Assembly (NCBI GenBank): GCA_036245525.1 | Contig: BTPG01000003.1 | Location: forward strand, 213,487,819 to 213,551,818 | Direction of reading: 5' to 3' | DNA length: 64,000 bases | From: Semisulcospira habei | Lineage: Eukaryota; Mollusca; Gastropoda; Semisulcospiridae | Part shown: positions 1-10,789 of the stretch, one piece after another | Position numbering within the stretch: position 1 is the first letter of the stretch | Layout of the letters: every line of letters starts with the position of its first letter | Notes under the pieces: generated by a model | Seen by the model: only the letters and a program-made list of their open reading frames with translations | The model's database searches: none | What the model was told of the DNA's origin: nothing | Position numbers and translations under genes: made by a program

Positions 1-16
1 TCTGTGCGTTCGTGTG

Positions 17-93
17 TGTGTGTGTGTGTGTGGGGGGGGGGGTGAGTGCGTCTGTGTGTGTGTGTCTGTGTGTGTGTGTATGTGTGTGTGTGT

Positions 94-176
<83 letters not shown>
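17..176 (+). repeat. (TG)n microsatellite
   Basis: Nearly pure TG/GT with a G run at 31-42. The cysteine/valine reading frames across it are simple-repeat artefacts. Confidence 0.97.
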
Positions 177-178
<2 letters not shown>

Positions 179-207
179 CGTGTGTGCGCACGTGTCTTGT
201 GTCTCTC

Positions 208-286
208 TAACTCATTCCGCGAGACGTGCCGCCTCCAAATACGCGGCTTAAAGAAGCGTATCCGGAGCGGCACGTCTCGAATTCGG
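208..286. repeat. P6 hairpin
   Basis: GCGAGACGTGCCGCCTCC pairs with GGAGCGGCACGTCTCG around AATACGCGGCTTAAAGAAGC. A related palindrome at 337-387 (GCATACGCGGCTTAAGCCGC) follows TTAACCC. Confidence 0.82.
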
Positions 287-336
287 TAAAAGGGGGACTC
301 TTTGTACATATGACACAAACTTAACCCTTTCCAGGC

Positions 337-387
337 GAACAGCATCCGCATACGCGGCTTAAGCCGCGTATACGGATGTCGTTCGTC
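337..387. repeat. P6 hairpin centred on GGCTTAAGCC
   Basis: CGAACAGCATCCGCATACGC pairs with GCGTATACGGATGTCGTTCG. A TTAACCC precedes it, as in P2 ends. Confidence 0.83.
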
Positions 388-451
388 TCCAATGAGACAA
401 GACGGTCTCAACATAAATCTTTGAATCTTCAGGATAATATCACTGCTTCTC

Positions 452-468
452 AAATCAGGGCCGGATTC

Positions 469-521
<53 letters not shown>

Positions 522-760
522 GGGGGTGCTTTGATAGTGCAGCACCCCCCCCCCCCCCCCTTGTTGAGTTGTAACGCTTGTATTTCAGTGCCGTCCGTAA
601 CACTATTTAGAAACTTTTAAAAACGTCAGAAGAACATATTCGGTTGTGGTGTTTTGATATATAATACTAGACCCTGGCAATAGAAAAAATAAAAGTTGAG
701 CACCCCCATCCCCCCCACCCCCCACCCTTGAAAACTGATTGATCCGGCTCTGCAAATCAA
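452..760. repeat. C/G-run element with GGCCGGATTCAG ends
   Basis: GGGCCGGATTCAGG at 459 and the near-reverse TGATCCGGCTCT at 739 flank a (GT)n run, G and C runs and a short unique core. Similar GGATC starts with C runs occur at 8892, 13593 and 57767. Confidence 0.5.
471..558 (+). repeat. (GT)n with flanking G and C runs
   Basis: GT repeat 471-518, G run, then a C run at 545-560. Confidence 0.95.
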
Positions 761-955
761 GTATCGATATCACTTTCATGGGGAGTAAAAACCTTTCAAA
801 CCAAATACTGATTTGTCAATACTGAACACGGAGTTTCTTCGGACTCGTCGGAGTGACGTGTGAAGCGCGCATGGTCCTTTCCGAGCGCCCGTGGCGCCGT
901 CTCGAACTTTCCGAACTAAAGCGACACAGCCGAGTGACACATATTCGTTTTGGAG

Positions 956-990
956 GAGGGGGGGGGGGGGGGGGGGGTGGGGGGGGGAGG
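956..990 (+). repeat. G-run, potential G-quadruplex
   Basis: More than 25 G in a row with single interruptions. Similar runs lie at 1225-1275 and 1299-1317. Confidence 0.9.
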
Positions 991-1070
991 AGACCATGCA
1001 ATTCAAAGCCGGTACCTACTGCGCTCACTGTATTCAAGCTTTGTATGAACAGGATCATGTGTGTTGGCCC

Positions 1071-1112
1071 GTGATTTTGGCCCCTACAGGTCTAATCGTA
1101 AGGTCCAAAATC
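1071..1112. repeat. P4 hairpin
   Basis: GTGATTTTGGCCCCTACAGG and CGTAAGGTCCAAAATCA. A second, weaker copy is at 1730-1774. Confidence 0.75.
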
Positions 1113-1537
1113 AGAGACCAACGTACAGATTATTCATTCGCTGTGTATGTGGATCAAGAGACGGTATATTCTGCGTACATAACGACGGGCTTACTCTACG
1201 AATATGTTTGAAAAGAGAGAGAGAGGGGGGGGGGGAAGAGGGCGGGGAGGGAGTTCTTATGAGGAGGGGGGGGGGGAGGGATGGAAGGTGTGTGTGTGTG
1301 GGGGGGGGGGGGGGGGCGATAAGGGTCATGGGTTATAATCTTCTCACGTCAGCGTCGCGTACCTAAACATTTTGTGACTCATGACAATATCTTGGTGAGG
1401 CGTGATCAGTTTGCAAATTTGCTTTATATAATTTATTACAACGGTCGGAAAAAGTAATTAGTGTTATCTGTGATTAACAAAATTACCCCCCCCCCCCCCC
1501 CCCTTCACTGTCGAGAAGAATCGAATACCATACATAT

Positions 1538-1603
1538 GCAAGAGGCAAAGATCCTCATGAGCCCCCGCAGTTGCGGGGGCTCATGGGCATCTATGCTTCA
1601 TGC
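1538..1603. repeat. P1 hairpin
   Basis: Left arm GCAAGAGGCAAAGATCCTCA, centre CCCCCGCAGTTGCGGGGG, with right-arm mismatches. The P1 consensus is a ~66-bp near-perfect palindrome centred on GCAATTGC. Confidence 0.85.
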
Positions 1604-1913
1604 GCTGACACCAAAAAGTTGTGTAGGGCTGGCGGCTACTCGGCACCGGCTTTGAGCTAACAAAGACTTCAAACACATAATTTGCGTCCCTTGACAGTGA
1701 AAAAGTTACACCAAGGTGTGTCGTGGTGTCTGATTTTGGACCTTATGGCAATCAGTCGTAAAGTACAAAATCACAGTCCAGCACACACGCTTTGTCGACT
1801 CAAGTTACACGACTGTGTAGAGTGGGGCATGCGTTATAGTGCTCACTCTTGTGTGTGTCACGCAAGGCCCTGTATTTACACTGATTTGAAAAAAAAAGGA
1901 GTGGGGTACGCGA

Positions 1914-1936
1914 TCTCTCTCTCTCTCTCTCTCTCG

Positions 1937-1969
<33 letters not shown>

Positions 1970-1985
1970 CTGTGTGTTTGCGTCA

Positions 1986-2035
<50 letters not shown>

Positions 2036-2047
2036 TTGCATATGTGT

Positions 2048-2110
<63 letters not shown>
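1914..2110 (+). repeat. Compound (CT)n-(GT)n-(GA)n microsatellite
   Basis: Three dinucleotide blocks in succession (1914-1965, 1989-2034, 2049-2110), strongly strand-asymmetric. Confidence 0.96.
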
Positions 2111-2127
<17 letters not shown>

Positions 2128-2288
2128 CACAGAGAGACAGAGATGATGACGATGAAACGTTTTTATTCAGGATAAAAAGTTTTAGGCATAGCAATGCCTA
2201 TCTTCCAAACTGTCCTGCTAATCTACACATATAAAAATACATCAGACGATACAACAAAAGATTAAAAAAAAATAAAAAATGAATAAAA

Positions 2289-2295
<7 letters not shown>

Positions 2296-2335
<40 letters not shown>

Positions 2336-2559
2336 GTGACAGACAGACAGATGTAACATTAAAATACCCATCTGGGATGTATGATAATAATTTAAAATAA
2401 GTTTACGTGGTTTAAAAATAGCATAACATAACATAACATGCCATAACATGACATAATATCACATCAAATCACACCACACATCACATCACATAACATAACA
2501 TAACATAACATAACATAACAAGAGAGAGCAAATACATACATGTATATCAGAGTACAACA

Positions 2560-2610
<51 letters not shown>
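2296..2610 (+). repeat. (GA)n, (CATAA)n and (CA)n microsatellites
   Basis: GA at 2296-2336, an irregular CATAA pentamer array at 2421-2520, and CA at 2560-2609. The CA run would be the start of the intron after the candidate exon at 2618. Confidence 0.93.
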
Positions 2611-2611
<1 letters not shown>

Positions 2612-2617
2612 ACTTAC

Positions 2618-2711
2618 CGAAATGCCCGCTAGCTGATGCCGCAAAACATGTGACACCGTTGATGATGTAAAGAACTACAGCGCACCATGTTGATTCCTTC
2701 CTCCTGATCAT
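2618..2711 (-). CDS. Candidate first coding exon of an unidentified secreted protein
   Basis: Minus-strand ATG at 2709-2711 opens MIRRKESTWCAVVLYIING followed by VTCFAASASGHF: a basic start and a hydrophobic core like a signal peptide. A consensus donor GTAAGT follows at 2617. The intron then begins with a (GT)n run. Later exons would lie at lower coordinates and none was recognised in 1-2500, so they may be outside the window. It could be chance. Confidence 0.35.
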
Positions 2712-3094
2712 CGAAGCTGTCACTTCCAAACACACGCGGAGACTTCACCAAGTCCGTGATTCACTCACTCCACAAAGTTTCTCTCTCCCTCTCTCTCTTT
2801 CCCTCTCTCTCTCTTTAGAACACGATAAACTGCGACACCGTTGTGGCCATACTCCGGCCTTGGACTCAGCAGTTTGACTGACGGTCGGCACAAGTGACAG
2901 GGGGACGACGGGAAGGCAACGGGGACACGGGAGATAGGGGTTGGGAGCAGGGGGTAGAGGGGAGTGTGCCCGCGCAGTGCGCACCGGTTGTAACCGAACC
3001 TGACACACAAAAACCGTCTATTGGGACCGTGTTTACCTCTTAGCAGTTCTGTCTAGGTAGGTGTGTACATCACTACATGAAACGCAGATTAACT

Positions 3095-3817
3095 GCAAGA
3101 GGCATAGATTTTCATGAGCCCCCCGCAACGCGGGGGGCTCATGAAAATCTATACATCTTGCCGAATAAATGTATGTCTATGTTCGTCGCGTGGGACAAGC
3201 AAAATCCAGGTAAGCAAAAGTTAGTAAGTCCTCCATTCATAACACAAAGTAACTGCAAGAGGCACAAATTTTCATGCGCCCCACAATTGTAGGGGGCTCA
3301 TGAAAATCTATGACTCTAACCGAAGTGGTTTATATCTATGTTCTTTACTTGGAGCAGGTCCATCCAAAGAAGTAAAAATGATGTCTCATTCACGACACCA
3401 ATTAAATGCAAGAGGCATAGATTTTCATGGGCCCCCGCAATTGCGGGGGCTCTTGAAAATCTATGCTTCTTGTCGAGGTCATTTATGTCTATGTTCTTCG
3501 CGTGGATCGGGACAATTCAGGTAAGTACAAAATTATGTACGCACTCCATTCATAACGCCAATTCAATGCAAGAGGCATAGATTCTCATGAGCCCCCGAAA
3601 TTGCGGGGACTCATGAAAATCTATGCCTCTTGCCGAAGACATTTATGTCTATGTTCTTCGCATGATGCAATCCATCCAGGTAAGTAAAGAACGGTATGCA
3701 TAATATAATACTCCACTCTATACTCCATTCATAACGCGAGTTACTTGCATGAGGCACAGATTTCTTCTATAAGCCCAAGAAATTGGGGGAGGCTCATGAA
3801 ACGCTATACCTCTTGTT
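3095..3817 (+). repeat. Tandem array of five P1 hairpin units
   Basis: Hairpins at 3095-3161, 3255-3312, 3408-3472, 3568-3633 and 3747-3817 are spaced 153-179 bp. Each is followed by a shared segment with TTTATGTCTATGTTCTTCGC and, in several, CAGGTAAGTA-like text resembling a splice donor. Stems are 20-30 bp, with GCAAGAGGCATAGATTTTCA on the left arm. The last copy is decayed. Confidence 0.85.
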
Positions 3818-4640
3818 GGCCACATTTATATCTATGAACTTTGCGCGGGGTAGGTCAACTTTGGGCGCAGAAGGGGACGGTCACGCTCTGGAAAACCATA
3901 AGCTCTTTTTATAACCGCCGCCGGTGAATTTTCCACGCAGTCTGAATGTGGTGTGCGGTGAACTTATCACGTTAATTAAACGTACACTAAGGTAGTTGCC
4001 GATTCATGGCGCGGCACTTACACACACATGAAGATATAGCTCTGTGTTTTATAAATGTTAATAGACATATTAGAGGGAGTGCGTGGAGGGTTACTGTCAC
4101 GGTTTTAACGATCAGCGAAGACTTCGTTTTGACAATCACGAACTGATGCACGAACGATTCAGATTTGAGACGTTACAATGTTGACAAGGTTTTTTGGGCA
4201 AATCACGGATCAAAAAGATTTGTTTTTTTTTTTCACATGTCGCGGACTTTAAAAAATACCGCATCCACGTGTCACGGTTTTAAGAAATAGCCCCTTCGTA
4301 TGACCGTCCTGTAGATGTAAAAGCCGTAAAGTTCAAACGACAAAATGTCACGTTGAGGCTCTGTTTCTGGGAGGTTTAAACAAGGCATTTCAGCGCTGTA
4401 CTGGGCCGGCAGACCTCCAAGCAGACATCAAGAGACTGGGAACCACCTGGAGTAGAATCGAAGGAGAAGCACAGGACAGGAGTTGCTGGAGGTCTCTCGT
4501 CGACGGCCTATACCCGGGTAGGGGTGACAGGCGTAAGTAAGTAAGTAAGTAACTGGGCCGGCAGGTGTAACATTTCTGTACTATTGACACGGTACGGTAA
4601 GGTGAAAGATAGGTAAGATAGGTATGAGAACTCAGCCAGC
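3818..4640. other. No gene recognised
   Basis: Unique-looking sequence with many stops on both strands. A short piece 4385-4510 (CCTCCAAGCAGACATCAAGA ... GGAGGTCTCTCGTCGA) resembles the end of a LINE reading frame but is too short to call. Confidence 0.4.
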
Positions 4641-4647
4641 AAAAGCC

Positions 4648-4720
4648 TGCAGGGCCGAGTCGGCCGAAGTTGGCCCGCGCACGACGGTGCGCGGGGCAAC
4701 ACCGGCCGACGGGGCCCGAT
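4648..4720. repeat. P3 GC-rich hairpin
   Basis: GTCGGCCGAAGTTGGCCCGC pairs with GCGGGGCAACACCGGCCGAC. It is the only P3 copy outside the lectin units. Confidence 0.78.
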
Positions 4721-4801
4721 TACCATCTGCGTAGTGGGTAGGTGTTAGGAAATTTTTGTAGGCCCTACTGACGCATTCCAAAACGAAAATCCTCTGTTCG
4801 T

Positions 4802-4865
4802 CAAGAGACACAGATCCTCATGAGGCCTCCGCATTTGCGGGGGTTCATGAGGATCTATGCCTCTT
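4802..4865. repeat. P1 hairpin
   Basis: CAAGAGACACAGATCCTCAT pairs with GGATCTATGCCTCTTG. It is followed by a 113-bp (AT)n run and half of a P4 hairpin. Confidence 0.83.
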
Positions 4866-4899
4866 GCTGGCTTGAGTTTAAACCTGCGTTTACAAATAA

Positions 4900-5016
<117 letters not shown>

Positions 5017-5019
5017 CGG

Positions 5020-6130
5020 TGTGCCCTGGTGTTCGTGATTTTGGACCTAATGTCAAGAACCCAGATTACAGACTACCAACACCACAAAGGGTTTGCGCTA
5101 AGAGGTATGGACTATCAGTATTTTCTTTGTTGGGTACTTGGCCAAAACACCGTCAACCGTTAAAACTCGGTCGTGACGAAACAAGATCGGTTGCAAGCAA
5201 TTCGGCCTTGGACATTGAAACACCGAGGGCGGCAGGGTGAGGGACGGGTGGGTGAGCAACACGACGTCAGTCACGTTTCGAAAAATCAAACGATAGGGGC
5301 GGGGGGTATTTACAGAAGTTTATTAGGGTTTAACGCCAAGCAGGCGACTACTGCCAACCCACGGTGGACGTATTGGGCTTGAAGAGGGGGATGAGGGTGG
5401 GGGGGGGGGGAGGTGGGGTTAAGGGGGGGGGGAGGTGAGGTCAGGGGCACGATAGACACGACTGAAAATTACCTCGCAATCTCTTTTTTGTTTTGTTTTT
5501 AGGCAGATGGCAATAAACATCATCGTTTATTTGAAGGGGGGAAAAAAATAAAAAAACAAACAAACAACACACACACACACACACACACAAACCTCCCCAA
5601 AATTCATTTTTCGGGGGTAGTTCTCAATTCGAAACCATTATAGTCTACCGGCTGTTCCTCTCTTGCCCGGCATTCGTCTTCACAGATCGGTAATTTTACC
5701 GATCAGAAAGTTACCGGCTAAGGAGAACGACTGAGACATTTGAAATATTATGAGCTGCACTGATTTCTGCAGTTAAACCCACACAAGTCAAAACGTGACG
5801 GCATAGGTCCTCAATCACACACTTTTCCCCCGCACGGGCTGACGTCAGATTTAACAACCCCTTCATTGCCCGTGGCCGTGCATCTCGTCTTAGTGAAATC
5901 TGTGTTCCTTCAACGTCCCAAAAAAAGTCACAACCGTCCAAAGGAACATAGATAGGAATTGGTCTCAGCAAGAGGTATAGATCCTCATGAGCCCCCCCGC
6001 GGTCGCAGTTGCGTGGTGTTCACCTTTTCTCGGCAGTCGAGGGGTTAACTCCTTGTACCCCAACACCGAAATCCCGCCCGAGTGTTGCCGTCGTCCTCTG
6101 AAAACCGCTTTGCAGTGCAGGACACAGATC
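5020..6130. other. No gene recognised
   Basis: Holds half of a P4 hairpin (5034), a TTTAACGCC-type relic (5325), G runs (5398-5440), a (CA)n (5569) and a broken P1 half (5969-6000). No supported coding exon. Confidence 0.4.
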
Positions 6131-6220
6131 GACCATGATAGTTCCAGGGTCGATGCCAGAATAGATTGGCGCCCATAGGCGCCAAGCTATTCTGGCATCA
6201 CCCTTGAACTATCATGGTCA
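6131..6220. mobile_element. P2 hairpin (AATAGC subtype)
   Basis: GACCATGATAGTTCCAGGGT ... CACCCTTGAACTATCATGGTC around GGCGCCCATAGGCGCC. Confidence 0.85.
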
Positions 6221-7060
6221 TTCATCTCTGGCTGTGGTGTCAGTGTCTGGGGTAGAATGAGTTAAGCCTCTTACTGGTCCGACGCAAGTCTACTGCGCAT
6301 ACTCTACACTTTCAGAAAAAAGCAAACAAAACAAACAAACAAAAAAGAACAACAGCGTTTTTAACTACGATATAGTGTGTTGCTCTGTGAGTTTGGATCT
6401 TATGGCTCTTTGGCCGTAAGGGTTCAAAATCACAGACCAACACACGTATTACGGGGCCGGCTTTCTTTTGTCTTGTTCCCAGCCACCAGATTCAGGAAGG
6501 ATTTGACTGGAAGAAGGAACTCTCCTAATTCTTGAGTTCAGGAAAAGTCGGTCTTTCTTTATGCATTCAAACTTCAAAGACATTTTCGTGCGTCATTATG
6601 GTAAGACTACTGAGAACGTTTAGGGTTGAGACGTCAGTTACTGACAATTCACCCTACTCTACAGCTTGGCGGCGCTGTAAAGACAGGCGGAACTCGCAAT
6701 ACAAGAAGAATTCATCAGTTATCCACTATCCAGAACACTTCAGGACCGGAGAAAACCACTCGTGAGGCGACCGTCAGCCCGGGGTACTTCAGCGTAACGC
6801 GGGGTGGTTTTCAAGTCTTGTGTCCCTTGTAGGTCTACGTCATCATACGGTCGCCAAAAGAAATCGGTCACAACGTAATATACTGCGTTGTAGGTTTCCG
6901 GACACAATGTGATTAGAAATAGCACACTTTGGCAGCTAGTCGGGCGTGTTCACGTTGTTGTGGAATGTGTTCGGTGAGGCCGGGAATCTTATACTTCTAG
7001 TTCAACGGATGAAGCCACTAAAGCCCTGGCATGCTGCGACAGGCTGTGCCGGAATCAGTC
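6221..7060. other. No gene recognised
   Basis: Contains one P4 hairpin (6387). Short open frames at 6532-6925 show no family resemblance and no splice context. Confidence 0.4.
6387..6433. repeat. P4 hairpin
   Basis: GTGAGTTTGGATCTTATGGC and GCCGTAAGGGTTCAAAATCAC. Confidence 0.83.
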
Positions 7061-7737
7061 GACCATGACAGTTCAAGGGTGGTGTCGGAATAGCTCGGCG
7101 CCTGTAGGCGCCGAGCTATTCCGACACCAGTTAGATCCCCTGCCCCCGCCTATCAGGCACCCAGTCGCCAGCCCACAGAAAAATACGCAGGTATAGAATA
7201 ACTGAGACGATCATCTACATCTCTAAAAAGGATGCACCAGGTGAAGTCTTTAACCCATGTCTTTTTCAGTCTGGAAACACTGACACACAAGAAGGTGCAC
7301 TAATAAATGTAGTCGGGTAAATACCCTGAAATCCCACAGTAGATACACAAGACAATACTCAACAATGTAACGATACAAATTCAGTTTGCCTCGAGTTATA
7401 GACTTATACTCACAAACCAGATCAGGTGAGGCTAGCCATAGAATAGTGCACATACCAAGTTAGTCTCCTGCCTTCTGCCTAAGTTCCAGAAAAAGATATG
7501 GGTTAAAGACTTGACCTGATGCATCCTTTTTAGGGATGTAGATGACGGTCTTGTTCTTTACCTGCGCATTTTTCTGTGGGCTGGCGATTGGGTGCCTGAT
7601 AGGAGGGGCCAGGGGATCTAACTGTTTGTCTGTCCAGCGCTGAGTAATTCCCCTTGGTATGTGCACTATTCTAACAGCGCTAGCCTCACCTATCTGGTTT
7701 GTGAGTATTCCGACACCACCATTGAACTATCATGGTC
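7061..7737. mobile_element. P2 hairpin split by the 376-bp multimer
   Basis: Arms GACCATGACAGTTCAAGGGT and CATTGAACTATCATGGTC; the right arm is interrupted at 7130-7705. Confidence 0.85.
7130..7705. mobile_element. 376-bp-unit multimeric element, older diverged copy
   Basis: A minus unit followed by a plus unit, diverged from the younger copies. Flanked by a 13-bp duplication TATTCCGACACCA (7117-7129 and 7706-7718) within the right arm of a P2 hairpin. The inverted junction lies at a different unit position from the other copies. Confidence 0.82.
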
Positions 7738-7938
7738 GATCTGTCCGAGAGCTGTGACACTGACCTCAAAGGATATCTAAAAAATGGATAATGTTATCCT
7801 ATGGCGGCTGTAATAAGTTAATCATAATTATTCGTTGACAATGTTCAAGTTCGCTTCAGTAGTATCGTGCACGTGTGTGTAAACTCTTTGTTCACCGATT
7901 CAAAGCCGCCAAACTGGCATGGAATCCAAGTGTTGTCA

Positions 7939-8004
7939 GCAAGAGGCATAGATCCTCATGAGCCCCCGCAACTGCGGGGGCTCATGATGATCTATGCCTC
8001 TTGC
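7939..8004. repeat. P1 hairpin, near perfect
   Basis: GCAAGAGGCATAGATCCTCA on the left pairs with the right arm ending TCTATGCCTCTTGC; one or two mismatches. Confidence 0.9.
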
Positions 8005-8558
8005 ACGTGGGTGGAGATCATTTGCATATTAGTCTATTTCAACGGGCTGTGCCGGTTACGATACAACACAAAGCAGAGATGGAAGGAAAAATGTAATGCC
8101 GATAAAGCAAAGTGTGACAACCTCACAAACAAATAAACAAAAACCGAAGAGAGACTAAAACCAGAAACTGAAAGGAATAAAAGAAAGAAAACGATTTGTT
8201 GTAGTTGTTGTTGTTAAATCACGATAATACTTTACAACAGAAAATAGTGTGAAATTGTACCCGCTTATTATCAGCTACTTTCCGGCAGCGTGTAGCCGAC
8301 GGTGTCCTGAGTGAAAAGTGGATGTGTGACAATAATGACGAAACTAAAGCCACGCAACTGACAGGAATGCTCCGCATTCGCGTAATCCCTTCACATGAAA
8401 GGACTCACGGTGGCGCCGACACGCTTGGTTGATCAGTTCTGTGAGGCCAGTCAAGGGTCAGGTCACTGACCGAGGTCACAACAGCCAAGGGACACTTTCT
8501 GTACGAGTTTGTCACAGTCGTCTTGCTGGTCTGAAGGCTATGAAATGTGTGCCGATCT

Positions 8559-8602
8559 GTGATTTTGGACCTCACGGCTACAGCCGTAAGATCCAAAATC
8601 AC
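8559..8602. repeat. P4 hairpin
   Basis: GTGATTTTGGACCTCACGGC pairs with GCCGTAAGATCCAAAATCAC. Confidence 0.87.
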
Positions 8603-8780
8603 GACCGGCGCCTTTAAGTGGGTATAAAGGCACAGGATACGGAAACCTTATGAGCTATGTAGCCTGACAAGGGCTTCGAACGTACGGAAAGCTGTTGTGT
8701 GGAATCAAAGCTCGTGGTTTTCCCCACCCTGTGTTAACACTTAACATTCGGAATACACCAAAAAGAAGTTTGACTAAAAT

Positions 8781-8851
8781 AGTTCCAAGGGTAGTGCCAG
8801 AATAGCTTGGCGCCTCTAGGCGCCAAGCTATTCTGGTACCACCCTTAAACT
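8781..8851. mobile_element. P2 hairpin core
   Basis: AGTTCCAAGGGTAGTGCCAG with loop GGCGCCTCTAGGCGCC; the right arm ends ACCCTTAAACT. Confidence 0.85.
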
Positions 8852-8935
8852 AAAGCCACTGATTGGTCTATATCCTTATCTGTAAGTACCAGGCCCGGAT
8901 CCAGGGGGGGGGAGGTTCCATGCCCCCCCCCCCCC

Positions 8936-9086
8936 CTCATAAAAAAACATGCTATTGTCCTTGACAAGCACATTTTGTTGATGCTTGCACAACCACAATG
9001 CTTTAGGTGGTTAATTTCTCCTAAAAACTTTTGGACCCCCCCCCCCCCTACACACACACACACGCACACACACACACTTTTGTCCC

Positions 9087-9117
<31 letters not shown>

Positions 9118-9425
9118 ACTTGTAAGTGATTCGGCCCCGAGTACTATAATGTAGCTTGCATATGGCAGTGTACAAATTTGAAGCGTTTAGCCTCAGTTGT
9201 GTGTGTGTGTTTCGGCCCCGAGTACTATAATGTAGCTTGCATATGGCAGTGTACAAATTTGAAGTGTTTAGCCTCAGTTGTGTGTGTGTGTGGGGGGGGG
9301 GGGGGGTGAGGTGGGGGGGGGGGGAGCAAAAAGTTTATTGGAGCAATTAACCATCTGAAGCATTGTGGTTGTGCAAGCATCAAATGTGCTTGTCAATGAC
9401 AATAGCATGTTTTTTTTTTATAGGG
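8936..9425. repeat. Inverted repeat with a duplicated centre
   Basis: About 105-bp arms (8936-9045 and 9325-9425) carry ATGCTTGCACAACCACAATG and its reverse. Between them an 80-bp block starting TTCGGCCCCGAGTACTATAA occurs twice (9130, 9211). Long C and G runs sit at the arm ends. Confidence 0.82.
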
Positions 9426-9430
9426 GAATA

Positions 9431-9464
<34 letters not shown>

Positions 9465-9602
9465 ATAAGCATACTACGCGACCTGCTTTATTTATCAATA
9501 TAATGAATTTTCGCATTTATCTCGGCCCACACCTTTCGCTGCCCGTGTGCTTTGTGGTCACGGCAGAACCTGTTTCGCGTGGGCCCTGATGAGAGATCAC
9601 CT

Positions 9603-9700
9603 ATCATTAAATACCATTATTTAGGTGGCTGTAGCTGCGACTGTAGCCGTGACTGTGGCTGCAGCCACCTAAATGATGGTCTTTAATGACAGGCATCACG
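9603..9700. repeat. Hairpin of another family
   Basis: CATTAAATACCATTATTTAG then GTGGCTGTAGCTGC pairs with GCAGCCACCTAAATGATGG and TTTAATG. A lone left half is at about 21743. Confidence 0.8.
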
Positions 9701-9757
9701 TTTTCTCCTTCAAGGCTTCTCTGGAGAGAGTATTTGTCTTTTAAGGCCACTTATTTC

Positions 9758-9963
9758 TTAACCCTTTTAGCCCCAAGGTCCTATTTCTCAAATTTTGGAG
9801 GTGTTGACTAATGACCAGTTGCAGGAGATGATTGCCCATGATAATTCAACGGTAGTGCTAGATGAGCTTGGCGCCTTCAGGCGCCAAGCTCATCTGGCAC
9901 TACCCTTGAATTATCATGGTCAATCCATCTCCTGCTATAGGGACTCAGGGTTAAATGGGTTAA
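9758..9963. mobile_element. P2 hairpin MITE, type copy with TTAA ends
   Basis: Bounded by TTAA at both ends. Left end TTAACCCTTTTAGCCCC, right end GGTTAAATGGGTTAA. The core (9834-9924) is a near-perfect hairpin built from GATAATTCAA(C)GGTAGTGC, AGCTTGGCGCC and its reverse. TTAA target plus CCC-starting inverted ends is the piggyBac pattern; no transposase is present. The P2 family has about 25 copies here. Confidence 0.85.
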
Positions 9964-10510
9964 GCGAAAGGTGATTGCTCAAAACAATATTTATTGCATC
10001 AAATTAGAATGCATGATTGTGATAGTTTTTTTTTTTTCCACAAAATTAAAAGAACTATATCGACAAAAAACCAACACAACAACACAAGAGATAAAAATAA
10101 CAGGAAATGCAATGAGCCAAAATATATCATAGCAATTCAAAAAGAAAACATTTATTAAGTCTTTCAAAGGCCTTGATTTGTGCGTAAAAGTCATCAAAGT
10201 TGTGTGAAAAAAAAAATTATATATATATAAAAACACGACTATTATATAACAATAATAATGACAATAATAATATAACAATAATAAATAAATACATACATGA
10301 AGAAAATGAATCAAAAGGCCACAATATATAAATCAAATCCAGCAAGATAATCACAATAATATTCATCAACTTTTCAAGACATTCATACATGGATGAAAAC
10401 ACTTATCATTTAAGATTATCACATTAATTTTATCTCATTTAACGTTACGAGGACATTCAAAGCTCTGGAAGGCATCTACAAACTGCGTGATAGTTGCATG
10501 AGATGAGCTG
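9964..10510. other. AT-rich stretch, no gene
   Basis: A/T-rich with TATATATATA and AATAAT runs; no coding or hairpin signal. Confidence 0.5.
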
Positions 10511-10600
10511 GCCATGATGGTTCAAGGGTAGTGCCAGATCAGCTTGGTGCCTGGAGGCGCCACACTGACCTGGCACTATCCTTGAACAATTATGTTCTGC
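10511..10600. mobile_element. P2 hairpin core, decayed right arm
   Basis: GCCATGATGGTTCAAGGGTA pairs with TATCCTTGAACAATTATG; centre GGTGCCTGGAGGCGCC. Confidence 0.78.
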
Positions 10601-10789
10601 CCATCACCTGAGGTGGAATCTATGTGTTCGAAATCAACATATCAATAACATGTACATATATAATAAGCTATAGCACATACAACAATAATCATACTGACTA
10701 CCCTCTTTGTCAAGATAAAACAGTTCACTGGAAATGTCTCGGGAAATGGATGATTTATAAATATCCTGAGCTAATATTTTGAAAGCTTG

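Noticed and set aside
12..289. Cys/Val-rich frames over TG repeats, and His/Thr-rich frames over CA repeats
   Set aside because: Simple-repeat artefacts with no gene context.
2140..2240. LINE 3' end (AAACGTTTTTATTCAGG region)
   Set aside because: Looks like an antisense retroelement tail, but no coding part or duplication was found. The same applies to 35805-35880 (ATTCAAATTCAAATTCAAAA).
5711..5971. Minus-strand 86-codon frame
   Set aside because: No hydrophobic leader, domain or splice support, and it overlaps a broken P1 hairpin flank.
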